The notes beneath the pieces are model-generated. The model ran no database searches. It was not told where the DNA came from and saw only the letters and a program-made list of their open reading frames with translations. This document shows, piece by piece, positions 45,752 through 53,863 of a stretch of DNA of 64,000 nucleotides. The position numbers and the translations under genes were made by a program. How positions within the stretch are numbered: position 1 is the stretch's first letter; the number at the start of each line of letters is the position of its first letter. The stretch comes from Flavobacterium luteum (GTDB taxonomy: Bacteria > Bacteroidota > Bacteroidia > Flavobacteriales > Flavobacteriaceae). The stretch spans positions 62,001 to 126,000 of the forward strand of contig NZ_WAEM01000003.1 in assembly GCF_008806775.1 (NCBI RefSeq), given 5' to 3'.

Positions 45752-47548
45752 CTAATCATTCAATTTCAAAACCGCCATAAATGCTTCTTGAGGAATTTCT
45801 ACATTTCCTACTTGGCGCATACGTTTTTTTCCTTTTTTCTGTTTTTCGAGTAATTTTCTTTTTCTAGAAATATCACCACCATAACATTTGGCGGTAACGT
45901 CTTTTCGTAAGGCTTTTATAGTTTCACGAGAAATTACTTTAACTCCAATAGCCGCTTGAATCGGAATATCAAATTGCTGACGCGGAATTAATTCTTTCAG
46001 TTTTTCGCACATTTTTTTACCAATATGGTAAGCGTTATCCGCGTGAATTAATGAAGATAGAGCATCTACGATGGTAGCATTTAATAAAATATCAACTTTA
46101 ACCAAGTTAGAAGTTCGCATTCCTATTGGCGAATAATCAAATGAAGCATATCCTTTTGAAACTGTTTTTAAGCGATCATAAAAATCAAACACAATTTCGG
46201 CTAGTGGCATATCAAAAGTCAACTCTACACGCTCCGTAGTCAAATAGGTTTGGTTCGTGATTAAGCCACGTTTTTCGATACATAAACTCATTACATTGCC
46301 CACAAAATCTGATTTTGTAATGATAGTTGCTTTTATATATGGTTCTTCAACATGATCTAATCGTGACGGTTCTGGTAAATCGGATGGGTTGTTTACTATC
46401 ATTCCAACCATAGGGTCTTTCTTGGTGTATGCCAAATACGAAACGTTAGGAACCGTAGTAATCACAGTCATATTGAACTCGCGCTCCAATCGTTCCTGAA
46501 TGATTTCCATATGCAACATTCCTAAAAAGCCGCATCGGAAACCAAAACCTAATGCGGCCGAACTTTCTGGTAAAAACACTAATGAAGCATCGTTCAACTG
46601 TAGTTTTTCCATCGAGTTTCTTAACTCCTCATAATCTTCAGTATCTACAGGGTAAATTCCAGCAAAAACCATAGGTTTTACATCTTCAAAACCGGTAATC
46701 ATATTGGTAGTTGGATTTTTAGCATCGGTTAGTGTATCACCCACTTTTACCTCTTTAGCTTCTTTAATACCAGAAATCAAATACCCAACATCACCTGCAG
46801 AAATGACTTGTTTGGGAACTTGGTTCAGTTTCAAAGTGCCAATTTCGTCCGCAAAATATTCATTGCCAGTCGCCATGAATTTTATCTTTTGCCCTTTCTT
46901 AATCTGCCCATTTTTTACACGAAAAATAACTTCAATGCCACGAAACGGATTGTAATGGGAGTCAAAAATTAAGGCTTGTAAAGGTTCGTCAACATTGCCT
47001 TTTGGGGGAGGAATTCTTTCAATAATGGCTGCTAAAATATTTTCGACGCCAAAACCCGTTTTACCAGAAGCATGAATAATTTCTTCTAATTTGCAACCCA
47101 ATAAATCAACAATATCATCACTAACTTCCTCTGGATTGGCACTCGGTAAATCGACTTTATTTAAAACTGGAATAATTTCTAAATCATTTTCTAAAGCCAA
47201 ATACAAATTAGAAATTGTCTGTGCTTGAATGCTTTGTGCTGCATCCACAATCAAAAGTGCGCCTTCGCATGCGGCAATAGAACGAGAAACTTCGTACGAA
47301 AAATCCACATGTCCAGGAGTGTCAATCAAATTCAGTATATAATCTTCTCCTTTATATTTATACACCATTTGAATGGCGTGGCTTTTTATGGTTATGCCAC
47401 GTTCGCGCTCCAAATCCATATTATCAAGCAATTGCGCTTTTTCTTCACGTGCCGTAACGGTTTGAGTCGCACCCAATAATCGGTCAGCAAGCGTACTTTT
47501 ACCGTGATCAATGTGTGCAATAATGCAAAAATTTCGTATGTTTTTCAT
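45752..47548 (-). CDS. lepA: Elongation factor 4 (LepA)
   Basis: Ribosomal GTPase that acts on stalled or mistranslocated ribosomes. 598 residues, the standard length. The G1 box [15 protein letters not shown], switch [10 protein letters not shown]3 [12 protein letters not shown] and G4 NKVDLP are intact. The LepA-specific C-terminal domain ends [21 protein letters not shown] minus-strand -7 box (CAAATATA at 47595-47602) lies about 45 bases upstream. Confidence 0.98.
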   Translation of the reverse strand: MKNIRNFCIIAHIDHGKSTLADRLLGATQTVTAREEKAQLLDNMDLERERGITIKSHAIQMVYKYKGEDYILNLIDTPGHVDFSYEVSRSIAACEGALLIVDAAQSIQAQTISNLYLALENDLEIIPVLNKVDLPSANPEEVSDDIVDLLGCKLEEIIHASGKTGFGVENILAAIIERIPPPKGNVDEPLQALIFDSHYNPFRGIEVIFRVKNGQIKKGQKIKFMATGNEYFADEIGTLKLNQVPKQVISAGDVGYLISGIKEAKEVKVGDTLTDAKNPTTNMITGFEDVKPMVFAGIYPVDTEDYEELRNSMEKLQLNDASLVFLPESSAALGFGFRCGFLGMLHMEIIQERLEREFNMTVITTVPNVSYLAYTKKDPMVGMIVNNPSDLPEPSRLDHVEEPYIKATIITKSDFVGNVMSLCIEKRGLITNQTYLTTERVELTFDMPLAEIVFDFYDRLKTVSKGYASFDYSPIGMRTSNLVKVDILLNATIVDALSSLIHADNAYHIGKKMCEKLKELIPRQQFDIPIQAAIGVKVISRETIKALRKDVTAKCYGGDISRKRKLLEKQKKGKKRMRQVGNVEIPQEAFMAVLKLND

Positions 47549-47732
47549 GTTCCTAATCTATCATTTTTTTCGAAATGCTTCCGCATTTAATCCGCAAATA
47601 TAAGCTAAAACTTTTGAAAGTGGTTCTTTTTAAACCATTAAGGAATTAAGAAAATCTAACACTTAATACGCTTAATTTCTTATTAGTTTAAATTTCGCAC
47701 TCTAATTTTCTATCTTTGCAAAAAAATTAACA

Positions 47733-48725
47733 TTGATAAAAATTGGCAACATAGAACTTCCTGATTTTCCGTTACTTCTTGCACCTATGGAAGACGTGAG
47801 TGATCCGCCATTTCGTAGATTGTGCAAACAACACGGAGCCGATTTAATGTATTCCGAATTTATTTCTTCTGAAGGATTAATTCGTGACGCGATAAAAAGC
47901 CGAATGAAATTGGATATTTTCGATTACGAAAGACCAGTTGGAATTCAGATTTTTGGAGGAGATGAAGAAGCAATGTCACTTTCCTCTAAAATTGTTTCTA
48001 CAGTAAATCCGGATATAATCGATATTAATTTTGGCTGTCCTGTCAAGAAAGTCGTTTGTAAAGGCGCAGGCGCTGGAGTTTTGAAAGATGTCGATTTAAT
48101 GATACGGTTAACCCAAGCCGTTATCGATAGTACGCATTTGCCAGTTACAGTAAAAACGCGTTTGGGCTGGGATGATAATTCTATCAATATTGATGAGGTT
48201 GCAGAGCGTTTGCAGGATATTGGAGTAGCAGCATTGAGTATACACGCCAGAACTCGTGCACAAATGTATAAAGGTCATTCTGATTGGTCACATATTGCTA
48301 GGGTAAAAAACAACCCTAGAATCACAATGCCCATTTTTGGAAATGGCGATATCGATTCTCCCGAAAAAGCATTAGAATATAAAAATAAATACGGCATAGA
48401 TGGCATAATGATAGGTCGCGCTGCCATTGGTTATCCTTGGATTTTTGATGAAATTAAACATTTTTTCAAAACAGGAGAACATTTGCCGAAACCAACTGTT
48501 GTAAATAGAGTAGAGGCAGTACGCAATCATCTTACTTGGGCCATGCAATGGAAAGGAGAACGATTGGGGATTGTAGAAACACGACCGCATTATACCAATT
48601 ATTTCAAAGGCATTCATTCTTTTAAACCGTTTAAACAACAATTGGTTACACTGGATCATCCAGAAGAATTATTCGCTGTTTTGAATGAGATAGAAGAGAC
48701 TTATATTGGGTATGAGGTAGCGTAA
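47733..48725 (+). CDS. dusB: tRNA-dihydrouridine synthase B
   Basis: Reduces uridine in the tRNA D-loop using FMN and NADPH. The 330-residue TIM-barrel protein has the FMN site LLLAPMEDVSDPPFR, the catalytic Cys109 in INFGCPVKKVVCKGAGAG, and SIHARTRAQMYKG. The start is TTG at 47733, 14 bases after a TATCTTTG -7 box (47711-47718), so the leader is very short. Confidence 0.96.
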   Translation: MIKIGNIELPDFPLLLAPMEDVSDPPFRRLCKQHGADLMYSEFISSEGLIRDAIKSRMKLDIFDYERPVGIQIFGGDEEAMSLSSKIVSTVNPDIIDINFGCPVKKVVCKGAGAGVLKDVDLMIRLTQAVIDSTHLPVTVKTRLGWDDNSINIDEVAERLQDIGVAALSIHARTRAQMYKGHSDWSHIARVKNNPRITMPIFGNGDIDSPEKALEYKNKYGIDGIMIGRAAIGYPWIFDEIKHFFKTGEHLPKPTVVNRVEAVRNHLTWAMQWKGERLGIVETRPHYTNYFKGIHSFKPFKQQLVTLDHPEELFAVLNEIEETYIGYEVA

Positions 48726-48911
48726 ATTACTAAGTAAAAGAAGAGTCCAAAAGTCAAACCCTACTATTTTTAGACGCATGCACTTTTTAAGAAAAAGTCA
48801 TTGATAAAAAAACAAATGCAAAGCTAATTTTTATAATAGTTGCTTTTTTGTTTTCGTTTTATAGTAAACTTTGGTTATTCTTTTATAAATTTATTTGTTT
48901 CAGTTTTAATC

Positions 48912-50111
48912 TTAATCCAACAATTTCTTGCTTACTCTACTACTTGCAATCCAAGAAGCAATAAGGCCTAAACTGAAAATAGTTGCTAAAACCACAACTA
49001 CATTCTGAAGATTAAAAATTACAGGATAGGCAAGTGTTGGGGTTATCATTATCAATTGATACTGTTGTTGAATTACCACAATGATAACTCCTATGAAAAG
49101 TCCAATTAGTCCTCCAAAAGTCGTTAAAAGTGTTCCCTGAAGCAAGAAAATTTTCTGTAAATCTTTCACTTCTGTTCCAAGATTGTATAGTGTTTTTAGA
49201 TTTTCTTTTTTGTCTAGAATCATCATGATTATAGCACCAGCAAGTGTAAATAAGGTTAAAATAATAACGAGTGTAAAAATTAAATATACCGCAGCATTCT
49301 CGGTATTGAGCATTTTATACAAACTATCATTAAGTTGCGCTCTGTTTTTTACAAAGACTTTATTATTAAAAATGGCTTCGAGTTGTGTTTTTAACGTAGC
49401 CTCATCTGCATTAGGTTTTAGTTTGAGTTCAATTCCTGAAACTTGATTGGGTTTGTATTCTAACAATTCTTGTGCTAAACCAATATCAGCAAAAACATAT
49501 TTAGAGTCCAAATCCTCATTAATAGCATAAATCCCAACTGGAAAGATAGTCGATTTATTAAATGCTTCAGCAGGATTTTCTATCGTGCCTTTTCCAGATT
49601 TAGGCACAAAAACTTCCAATTGGCTGTTAAAATCGAATAATCCTAATGATAATTTTTCAGAAATCCCGTAACCAACTACGACCTGATAGGTTTCTGGTTT
49701 GAGCCATTGCCCGTTAAAAAGTGTTTTTTTTACATCATTTACTTGACTGTAAACGCTATCAACACCTTTAAGAACAGCAACTTCTTCTTTGCCATTGAAC
49801 ATAAATAGCACACGCTCTTCAATAACTTTGCTTTGAGAGGCAATCCCTTCTAATTTCAATATTTTTAGTTCTTGTTCTTTAGAAATCACAAAAGATTTGC
49901 CTTTGGTAGCCAAAATTTTCAAATCTGGATCAAAATTATTGCTAAAGGATAAACTAAAATCTTTCAAGCCACTAAAAACCGATAAAACCACAAACAACGC
50001 CATAGCACCAATTACAATTCCAGCAGACGCAATTCTGTTAATAATGTTAATTGCATTATTCTTGCTTTTGCTAAAAATGTAACGCTTAGCGATGTATAAC
50101 GAAAAATTCAA
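48912..50111 (-). CDS. FtsX-like ABC transporter permease (LolC/E type)
   Basis: A 399-residue inner-membrane protein with one N-terminal helix (about 28-48), a large periplasmic MacB-PCD-like domain (about 50-270) and three C-terminal helices (about 277-300, 325-350 and 365-390). This is the layout of LolC/LolE permeases for lipoprotein release. The ATPase partner is not in the window. It lies 1 base after rbfA, an arrangement that implies co-transcription. Confidence 0.9.
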   Translation of the reverse strand: MNFSLYIAKRYIFSKSKNNAINIINRIASAGIVIGAMALFVVLSVFSGLKDFSLSFSNNFDPDLKILATKGKSFVISKEQELKILKLEGIASQSKVIEERVLFMFNGKEEVAVLKGVDSVYSQVNDVKKTLFNGQWLKPETYQVVVGYGISEKLSLGLFDFNSQLEVFVPKSGKGTIENPAEAFNKSTIFPVGIYAINEDLDSKYVFADIGLAQELLEYKPNQVSGIELKLKPNADEATLKTQLEAIFNNKVFVKNRAQLNDSLYKMLNTENAAVYLIFTLVIILTLFTLAGAIIMMILDKKENLKTLYNLGTEVKDLQKIFLLQGTLLTTFGGLIGLFIGVIIVVIQQQYQLIMITPTLAYPVIFNLQNVVVVLATIFSLGLIASWIASSRVSKKLLD

Positions 50112-50112
50112 G

Positions 50113-50505
50113 TTAGATTTTTTTTCGTTTTTCTAAAAGTTCACGATTTTCTATAGGGTTCTCTCTGTTGCTCAAAGCGTTATTGATTTTTTCGATATAG
50201 TCTAACGAGTCGTCAATAAAAAAAGTTAAGTTGGGCACTTTTCGCAATTGCAACCGAACACGTTGCGATAAATCGTGTTTTATTAAAATAGCATTCGACT
50301 TGATGGCAGCTAATGTTTCTTTTGCTTTTTCTTGAGGAAATATACTTAAATGTACTGTTGCAACCGATAAATCTGTCGTAACACTAACTTTGGATACTGA
50401 AATTATCAAATTTGAAATTCCGTTTTTTCTCACTTCACCTTGCAGAATATCTACTAAATCTTTTTGAATAACTCCGCCTATTTTTTTCTGTCTATTTGTT
50501 TCCAT
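50113..50505 (-). CDS. rbfA: Ribosome-binding factor A
   Basis: KH-fold protein for 30S maturation and cold adaptation. From ATG 50503-50505 (METNRQKKIGGVIQKDLVDIL) it has 130 residues, with the conserved VSVTTDLSVATVHLSIF and RVRLQLRKVPNLTFFIDDSL stretches. A 16-codon longer frame exists but its extra residues are unlike RbfA. First gene of the rbfA-permease pair. Confidence 0.95.
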   Translation of the reverse strand: METNRQKKIGGVIQKDLVDILQGEVRKNGISNLIISVSKVSVTTDLSVATVHLSIFPQEKAKETLAAIKSNAILIKHDLSQRVRLQLRKVPNLTFFIDDSLDYIEKINNALSNRENPIENRELLEKRKKI

Positions 50506-50668
50506 CTTGCAAAAGTACAATTTTTTTATAGCCACAATGCTACAAAGGCCCAAAGTTTGAATTTAGGATATTATTGTAGCTTAATTTAATGCGCTTTTCA
50601 ATTTAAAGAGCTTTAAAATTTGTATTTTTACAAATGCCTTATTAGATTTATTTCAAATTAGTTAAAAG

Positions 50669-51070
50669 ATGAAAAAAATAGAACATATAGGAATTGCCGT
50701 AAAAGATTTAGAAGTTTCGAATTTGCTTTTCGAAAAACTTTTTGGAGTATCTGCTTATAAACAAGAAGAAGTGGCTAGTGAAGGCGTAAGAACCTCTTTT
50801 TTCAGGAACGGACCTAATAAAATTGAATTGTTAGAAGCAATAAATCCAGAAAGTACGATAGCTAAATTCATTGAAAAGAAAGGGGAAGGAATTCATCATA
50901 TTGCTTTTGATGTAGAAGATATTTTTTCAGAAATAGAAAGATTAAAAAAAGAGGGATTTGTTGTGCTTAATGAAACTCCAAAAAAAGGAGCCGATAATAA
51001 ATTAGTTGCTTTCTTGCACCCAAAAACTACAAATGGAGTTTTGATAGAGTTGTGTCAAGAGATTATTTAA
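50669..51070 (+). CDS. mce: Methylmalonyl-CoA epimerase
   Basis: VOC-superfamily protein of 133 residues that interconverts the epimers of methylmalonyl-CoA in the propionate/succinate route. Metal ligand positions are visible in KIEHIGIAVKDL (His), NKIELLEAI (Glu), GIHHIAFDVEDI (His) and GVLIELCQE (Glu). Standalone gene upstream of the tRNA. Confidence 0.93.
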   Translation: MKKIEHIGIAVKDLEVSNLLFEKLFGVSAYKQEEVASEGVRTSFFRNGPNKIELLEAINPESTIAKFIEKKGEGIHHIAFDVEDIFSEIERLKKEGFVVLNETPKKGADNKLVAFLHPKTTNGVLIELCQEII

Positions 51071-51275
51071 TTCATTTTAAGTAGGCTAAAATATCCCAAA
51101 ACCATAAAAATCAATGATTTTGAGAATCTAATAATCAAATAATTTAGAAATCTAAAAATCCAGCCAAGAAATAGTTGCAGAAAAATAAAAATAGTAGTAA
51201 TATTGCAACCTCAAATAAAGCTGTAGCTTTATTCACTGAACACCAATATAAAATAAAAATCAGTGAAGTATAATT

Positions 51276-51349
51276 GGTCCTATAGCTCATTCGGTTAGAG
51301 CAACTGACTCATAATCAGTAGGTGCTTGGTTCGATTCCAAGTGGGACCA
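51276..51349 (+). tRNA. tRNA with CAT anticodon (elongator Met or Ile2)
   Basis: A complete cloverleaf of 74 bases: acceptor GGTCCTA/TGGGACC (one wobble), D stem GCTC/GAGC, anticodon stem ACTGA/TCAGT with loop CTCATAA (CAT at 51310-51312), T stem CTTGG/CCAAG with loop TTCGATT, discriminator A. CCA is not encoded. The short D-loop and GC-poor stems fit elongator Met or lysidine-type Ile; sequence alone does not decide. Its last bases are the left copy of the integration repeat. Confidence 0.95.
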
Positions 51350-51351
51350 CA
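51338..51351 (+). repeat. Left attachment site (attL core)
   Basis: CAAGTGGGACCACA, spanning the tRNA 3' end; repeated exactly at 59808-59821. Confidence 0.9.
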
Positions 51352-51355
51352 TAGA

Positions 51356-51396
51356 AAATCCTTAAATGTACTGTTAATCAGTAGTTTAAGGATTTA
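51356..51396 (+). terminator. Hairpin at the left end of the element, replacing the tRNA terminator
   Basis: AAATCCTTAAA (51356-51366) pairs with TTTAAGGATTT (51385-51395), with inner ACTG/CAGT pairing; T-rich sequence follows. It lies 7 bases past the tRNA. Confidence 0.65.
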
Positions 51397-51407
51397 TTAT
51401 TTTAATA

Positions 51408-51417
51408 TTTGTACGAT
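51408..51417 (+). repeat. Putative integrase arm-type site, left
   Basis: TTTGTACGAT, about 57 bases inside the left attachment site. The same word is at 59648-59657, and GTTGTACGGT at 59659-59668, all in the same orientation. Confidence 0.5.
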
Positions 51418-51542
51418 TTTTGTATTGTTGACTAAAAATATGCTTATTATTACTCTATTGCAGTAAAAAAAACTTTGTTTTTTCAGGTGCATTATTTACA
51501 CTTTTTGCACTTCGATAAAGTATTAATCATTTTAAAATAATT

Positions 51543-51797
51543 TTATATTTCGTCAAGTGGATTTTTGCCAAAAAAGATAATTGGTTTAGGTTCGTAATCG
51601 GGGTTTGCTATTATGTTTTCGAGTTCTTTTATCATTTCGCTTTTTTCGATTAAAACTTCTTTTGTTATAGCATCGGTAAAAACAATACAAATCACTTTTA
51701 ATGCTTTTTCAAATATAGTTAACGCATCGTGTTTGTTTATGTCATCTCTTTTGATAAACTCCAGCAATTCAATATGATTATTTATTTTAATAGTCAT
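51543..51797 (-). CDS. Hypothetical protein, last gene of the element
   Basis: 84 residues, hydrophilic, without signal peptide or recognised motif (MTIKINNHIELLEFIKR to FGKNPLDEI). Its ATG overlaps the stop of the preceding gene by one base (TAATG), so the two are translationally coupled. Codon use is as AT-rich as the rest of the element. Confidence 0.6.
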   Translation of the reverse strand: MTIKINNHIELLEFIKRDDINKHDALTIFEKALKVICIVFTDAITKEVLIEKSEMIKELENIIANPDYEPKPIIFFGKNPLDEI

Positions 51798-52114
51798 TAA
51801 TATTTTGCTTCAAGTTCTGCATCTATTCTCTTTATCTCATCGGGCGAAAGTCCACTACCTAAATTTATAACAATAGGATTAAATCCGTTTTCTGTTCCTG
51901 TGGTGGTTAATTCAGTAGCCTTTAATGTAGGAACAACAAACTTTGATAATTCAATTATCATTTTTAATCGTTGTAAAGGTTCTAAACCTTTGAGGTCATT
52001 GTCTAACTGCTCCAAATTATTTGAAACTAAATTTTGATAGTGTTCTCTTATTTCAGCGGTGGTTTTGTTTACTGCTCCAGCGGTTCGACCTCCTGTTTTT
52101 ATGCCTGTTGCCAT
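51797..52114 (-). CDS. Small protein resembling phage terminase small subunits
   Basis: 105 residues. The start GIKTGGRTAGAVNKTTAEIR is like the GRPKGTPNKTT opening of small-terminase-like and DNA-packaging proteins of Bacteroidota phages. A helical stretch follows (ELDNDLKGLEPLQRLKMIIE type) and then LSKFVVPTLKA. The resemblance is by eye only. Coupled by TAATG to the 84-residue gene. If it is a small terminase, it would suggest redirection of phage packaging, as in phage-inducible islands. Confidence 0.5.
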   Translation of the reverse strand: MATGIKTGGRTAGAVNKTTAEIREHYQNLVSNNLEQLDNDLKGLEPLQRLKMIIELSKFVVPTLKATELTTTGTENGFNPIVINLGSGLSPDEIKRIDAELEAKY

Positions 52115-52229
52115 TTGTCTAAATTTGTCTATTATAGATAAAACAAATATAATAAATTATTTTAATAGTTATTTATTATAGTTATATTTGTTGAGGTTTT
52201 ACGCATTGCCTGTGTGATACTATTTGAAC

Positions 52230-52263
52230 AAAAAAAAGGCGTTCCTTTATTGGTTCGCCTTTG
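52230..52263 (-). terminator. Terminator after the secreted-protein gene
   Basis: On the minus strand AAAGGCG pairs with CGCCTTT, with inner GGAAC/CC pairing, and a run of eight T residues follows. It separates the replication genes from the two small genes at the left end. Confidence 0.7.
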
Positions 52264-52290
52264 TTTATTATAGTAATACTATGATTACCA

Positions 52291-52698
52291 TTATTTAATT
52301 TTTCGTATGGTAATCAAATTTAATATATCTGTACAGTCCCAATTAACTTGATACCCATTAGTTGCCCTCCAAACCATTTTAATTTGTGACCATTCAATTA
52401 ATAAAGAGTCACTCATATTTTTAAAATCGTTTAAACTTTCAACAGATTTGTCAATTAATGACTTATCAATTTCAGCTTCCGTTATATCCAAATTATAAAA
52501 ACTCAAAATTTGTTTTAATTCATCATAACTTGCTTTATAACCAACTGGATTTTGTTTTGTACAATAAGTTTCTATACCCTTATTCAAATACCACTCTCCT
52601 AATTCAATAGAGTTTTTTGTAAGTCCTTTATTGTAACTACTGACTTGACTATTTGCTATTAGACTAAAAAGACAAAACACTATTAGTAATTTTTTCAT
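52291..52698 (-). CDS. Secreted hypothetical protein of the element
   Basis: 135 residues from ATG 52696-52698, with a clear signal peptide (MKKLLIVFCLFSLIANSQ). The longer in-frame start adds 24 residues that would disrupt the signal. The mature part has no motif I recognise (KGLTKNSIELGEWYLNKGIE, a helical middle, then WRATNGYQVNWDC). It is followed by its own terminator. An exported accessory protein is unexpected in a minimal replicating element. Confidence 0.65.
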   Translation of the reverse strand: MKKLLIVFCLFSLIANSQVSSYNKGLTKNSIELGEWYLNKGIETYCTKQNPVGYKASYDELKQILSFYNLDITEAEIDKSLIDKSVESLNDFKNMSDSLLIEWSQIKMVWRATNGYQVNWDCTDILNLITIRKIK

Positions 52699-52783
52699 CT
52701 CTAATATTTTTAAATTAATAATAACCAAATCTAATAAATCCAAATGAATTAAAATTACGGTTTGTTGCAAACTATTGTTTTTT

Positions 52784-53863
52784 TTATAAACTCAAATAAT
52801 AGTCTGCTAAATCAAAACCGTTTTCAAAATCGGTCTGCTCCAGTATCTCACTAACTGAAATCTTAAACCCTATTGCGTTTAACTCGGTGGCTTTGTTTAA
52901 CCAGTTGTTGTACTCGCCTTTGTCAGGAAATGAAACAATATTTCTTTTTTTGATAGGTTTCAGCATCTCAAATTTAAAGTTTCCTTTGCTCCCTGTGGCA
53001 ATCCAAATGTAATGCGGTAATATAATACTCATAACTATTGCGGTTTTTTCGCTTTCAACTATTGCAATCGTTTTTTGATAGTCTTCATTAACTCGGTGCA
53101 ATCCAAACAAACATTGATTAAGAATAAAATCAGGCTCTTTAATGGCTTTATGTAACCAGTTAATGTGATTGTAAGGTTCTTTTACTCTTTTACCTGTAAA
53201 CCTATCGTATTGCATTATTTTACCAGCGTGTATTTTTTCTTTGTCATTTATTTGCCAAAATACAGTTGAGTTAAACCAACAAATGTTTGTACCAGTAATC
53301 AAATAATTTTGGGTTGCTTTGAAAACCTCATCTTTTGAAAATAGCGTTTTAAGAAACTCGGTTAAATGGTCTATTTGCTTTTCGTTATACATTTTGTCCA
53401 ATAGTTCTAAACTGTGGTAACTCGGTGCTATTGGTAGCGGTTGTATTATTTGTTTGACTTCATTTATAAAACCCGATACATTTGAATAATTGTATTTAAA
53501 CTCATTCGTTAAATATTGAATAGTGCTATTTTTTAAAAACCATTCCGAAATCCAACACTCATTTTTTGACTGCTCCAATATCTGTGATTTTGGCACTATC
53601 GTAATAATGCCGTTTACATCAGTTGTTTTAATTGCTTTATCTGTTATTTCCTTTAAAGACAAAACCTTTATTAAATAGTACTTATTTCCTTTTGGTGGTG
53701 GTTTATGATAGTTACAATTTTGCTCCCTGTCGCATTTACCAAACTCATCAGGCAAATAGTTTTCTGTATAAGTATCAATGTATTTTACAAATGTTTTTTG
53801 GGTGCAATTAGGACAAAGAAACTTCTTACTTCCTTTGTCCAAAGTGTATTTGTAAACTTCCAT
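52784..53863 (-). CDS. Zinc-ribbon/TOPRIM-like protein (primase-associated)
   Basis: 359 residues. An N-terminal zinc ribbon has Cys17, Cys20, Cys44 and Cys50 (FLCPNC and GKCDREQNC). The C-terminal third contains a TOPRIM-like pattern: Glu in AIVESEKTA, then the acidic FPDKGEYNNW. The layout recalls DUF6371-type proteins of Bacteroidota mobile elements. Its ATG overlaps the stop of the D5 helicase by one base (TAATG), so it probably provides primase function for that helicase. Confidence 0.72.
   Translation of the reverse strand: MEVYKYTLDKGSKKFLCPNCTQKTFVKYIDTYTENYLPDEFGKCDREQNCNYHKPPPKGNKYYLIKVLSLKEITDKAIKTTDVNGIITIVPKSQILEQSKNECWISEWFLKNSTIQYLTNEFKYNYSNVSGFINEVKQIIQPLPIAPSYHSLELLDKMYNEKQIDHLTEFLKTLFSKDEVFKATQNYLITGTNICWFNSTVFWQINDKEKIHAGKIMQYDRFTGKRVKEPYNHINWLHKAIKEPDFILNQCLFGLHRVNEDYQKTIAIVESEKTAIVMSIILPHYIWIATGSKGNFKFEMLKPIKKRNIVSFPDKGEYNNWLNKATELNAIGFKISVSEILEQTDFENGFDLADYYLSL

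Noticed and set aside
46704..46955. Plus-strand frame inside lepA
   Set aside because: Antisense shadow of a highly conserved gene.
52144..52190. CAAATATA and TATATTTG facing outward, as a divergent promoter pair with an imperfect inverted repeat
   Set aside because: Neither has a -33 element at the right distance and the region is almost pure A/T; the minus box may still serve the 105-residue gene but I cannot support a feature.
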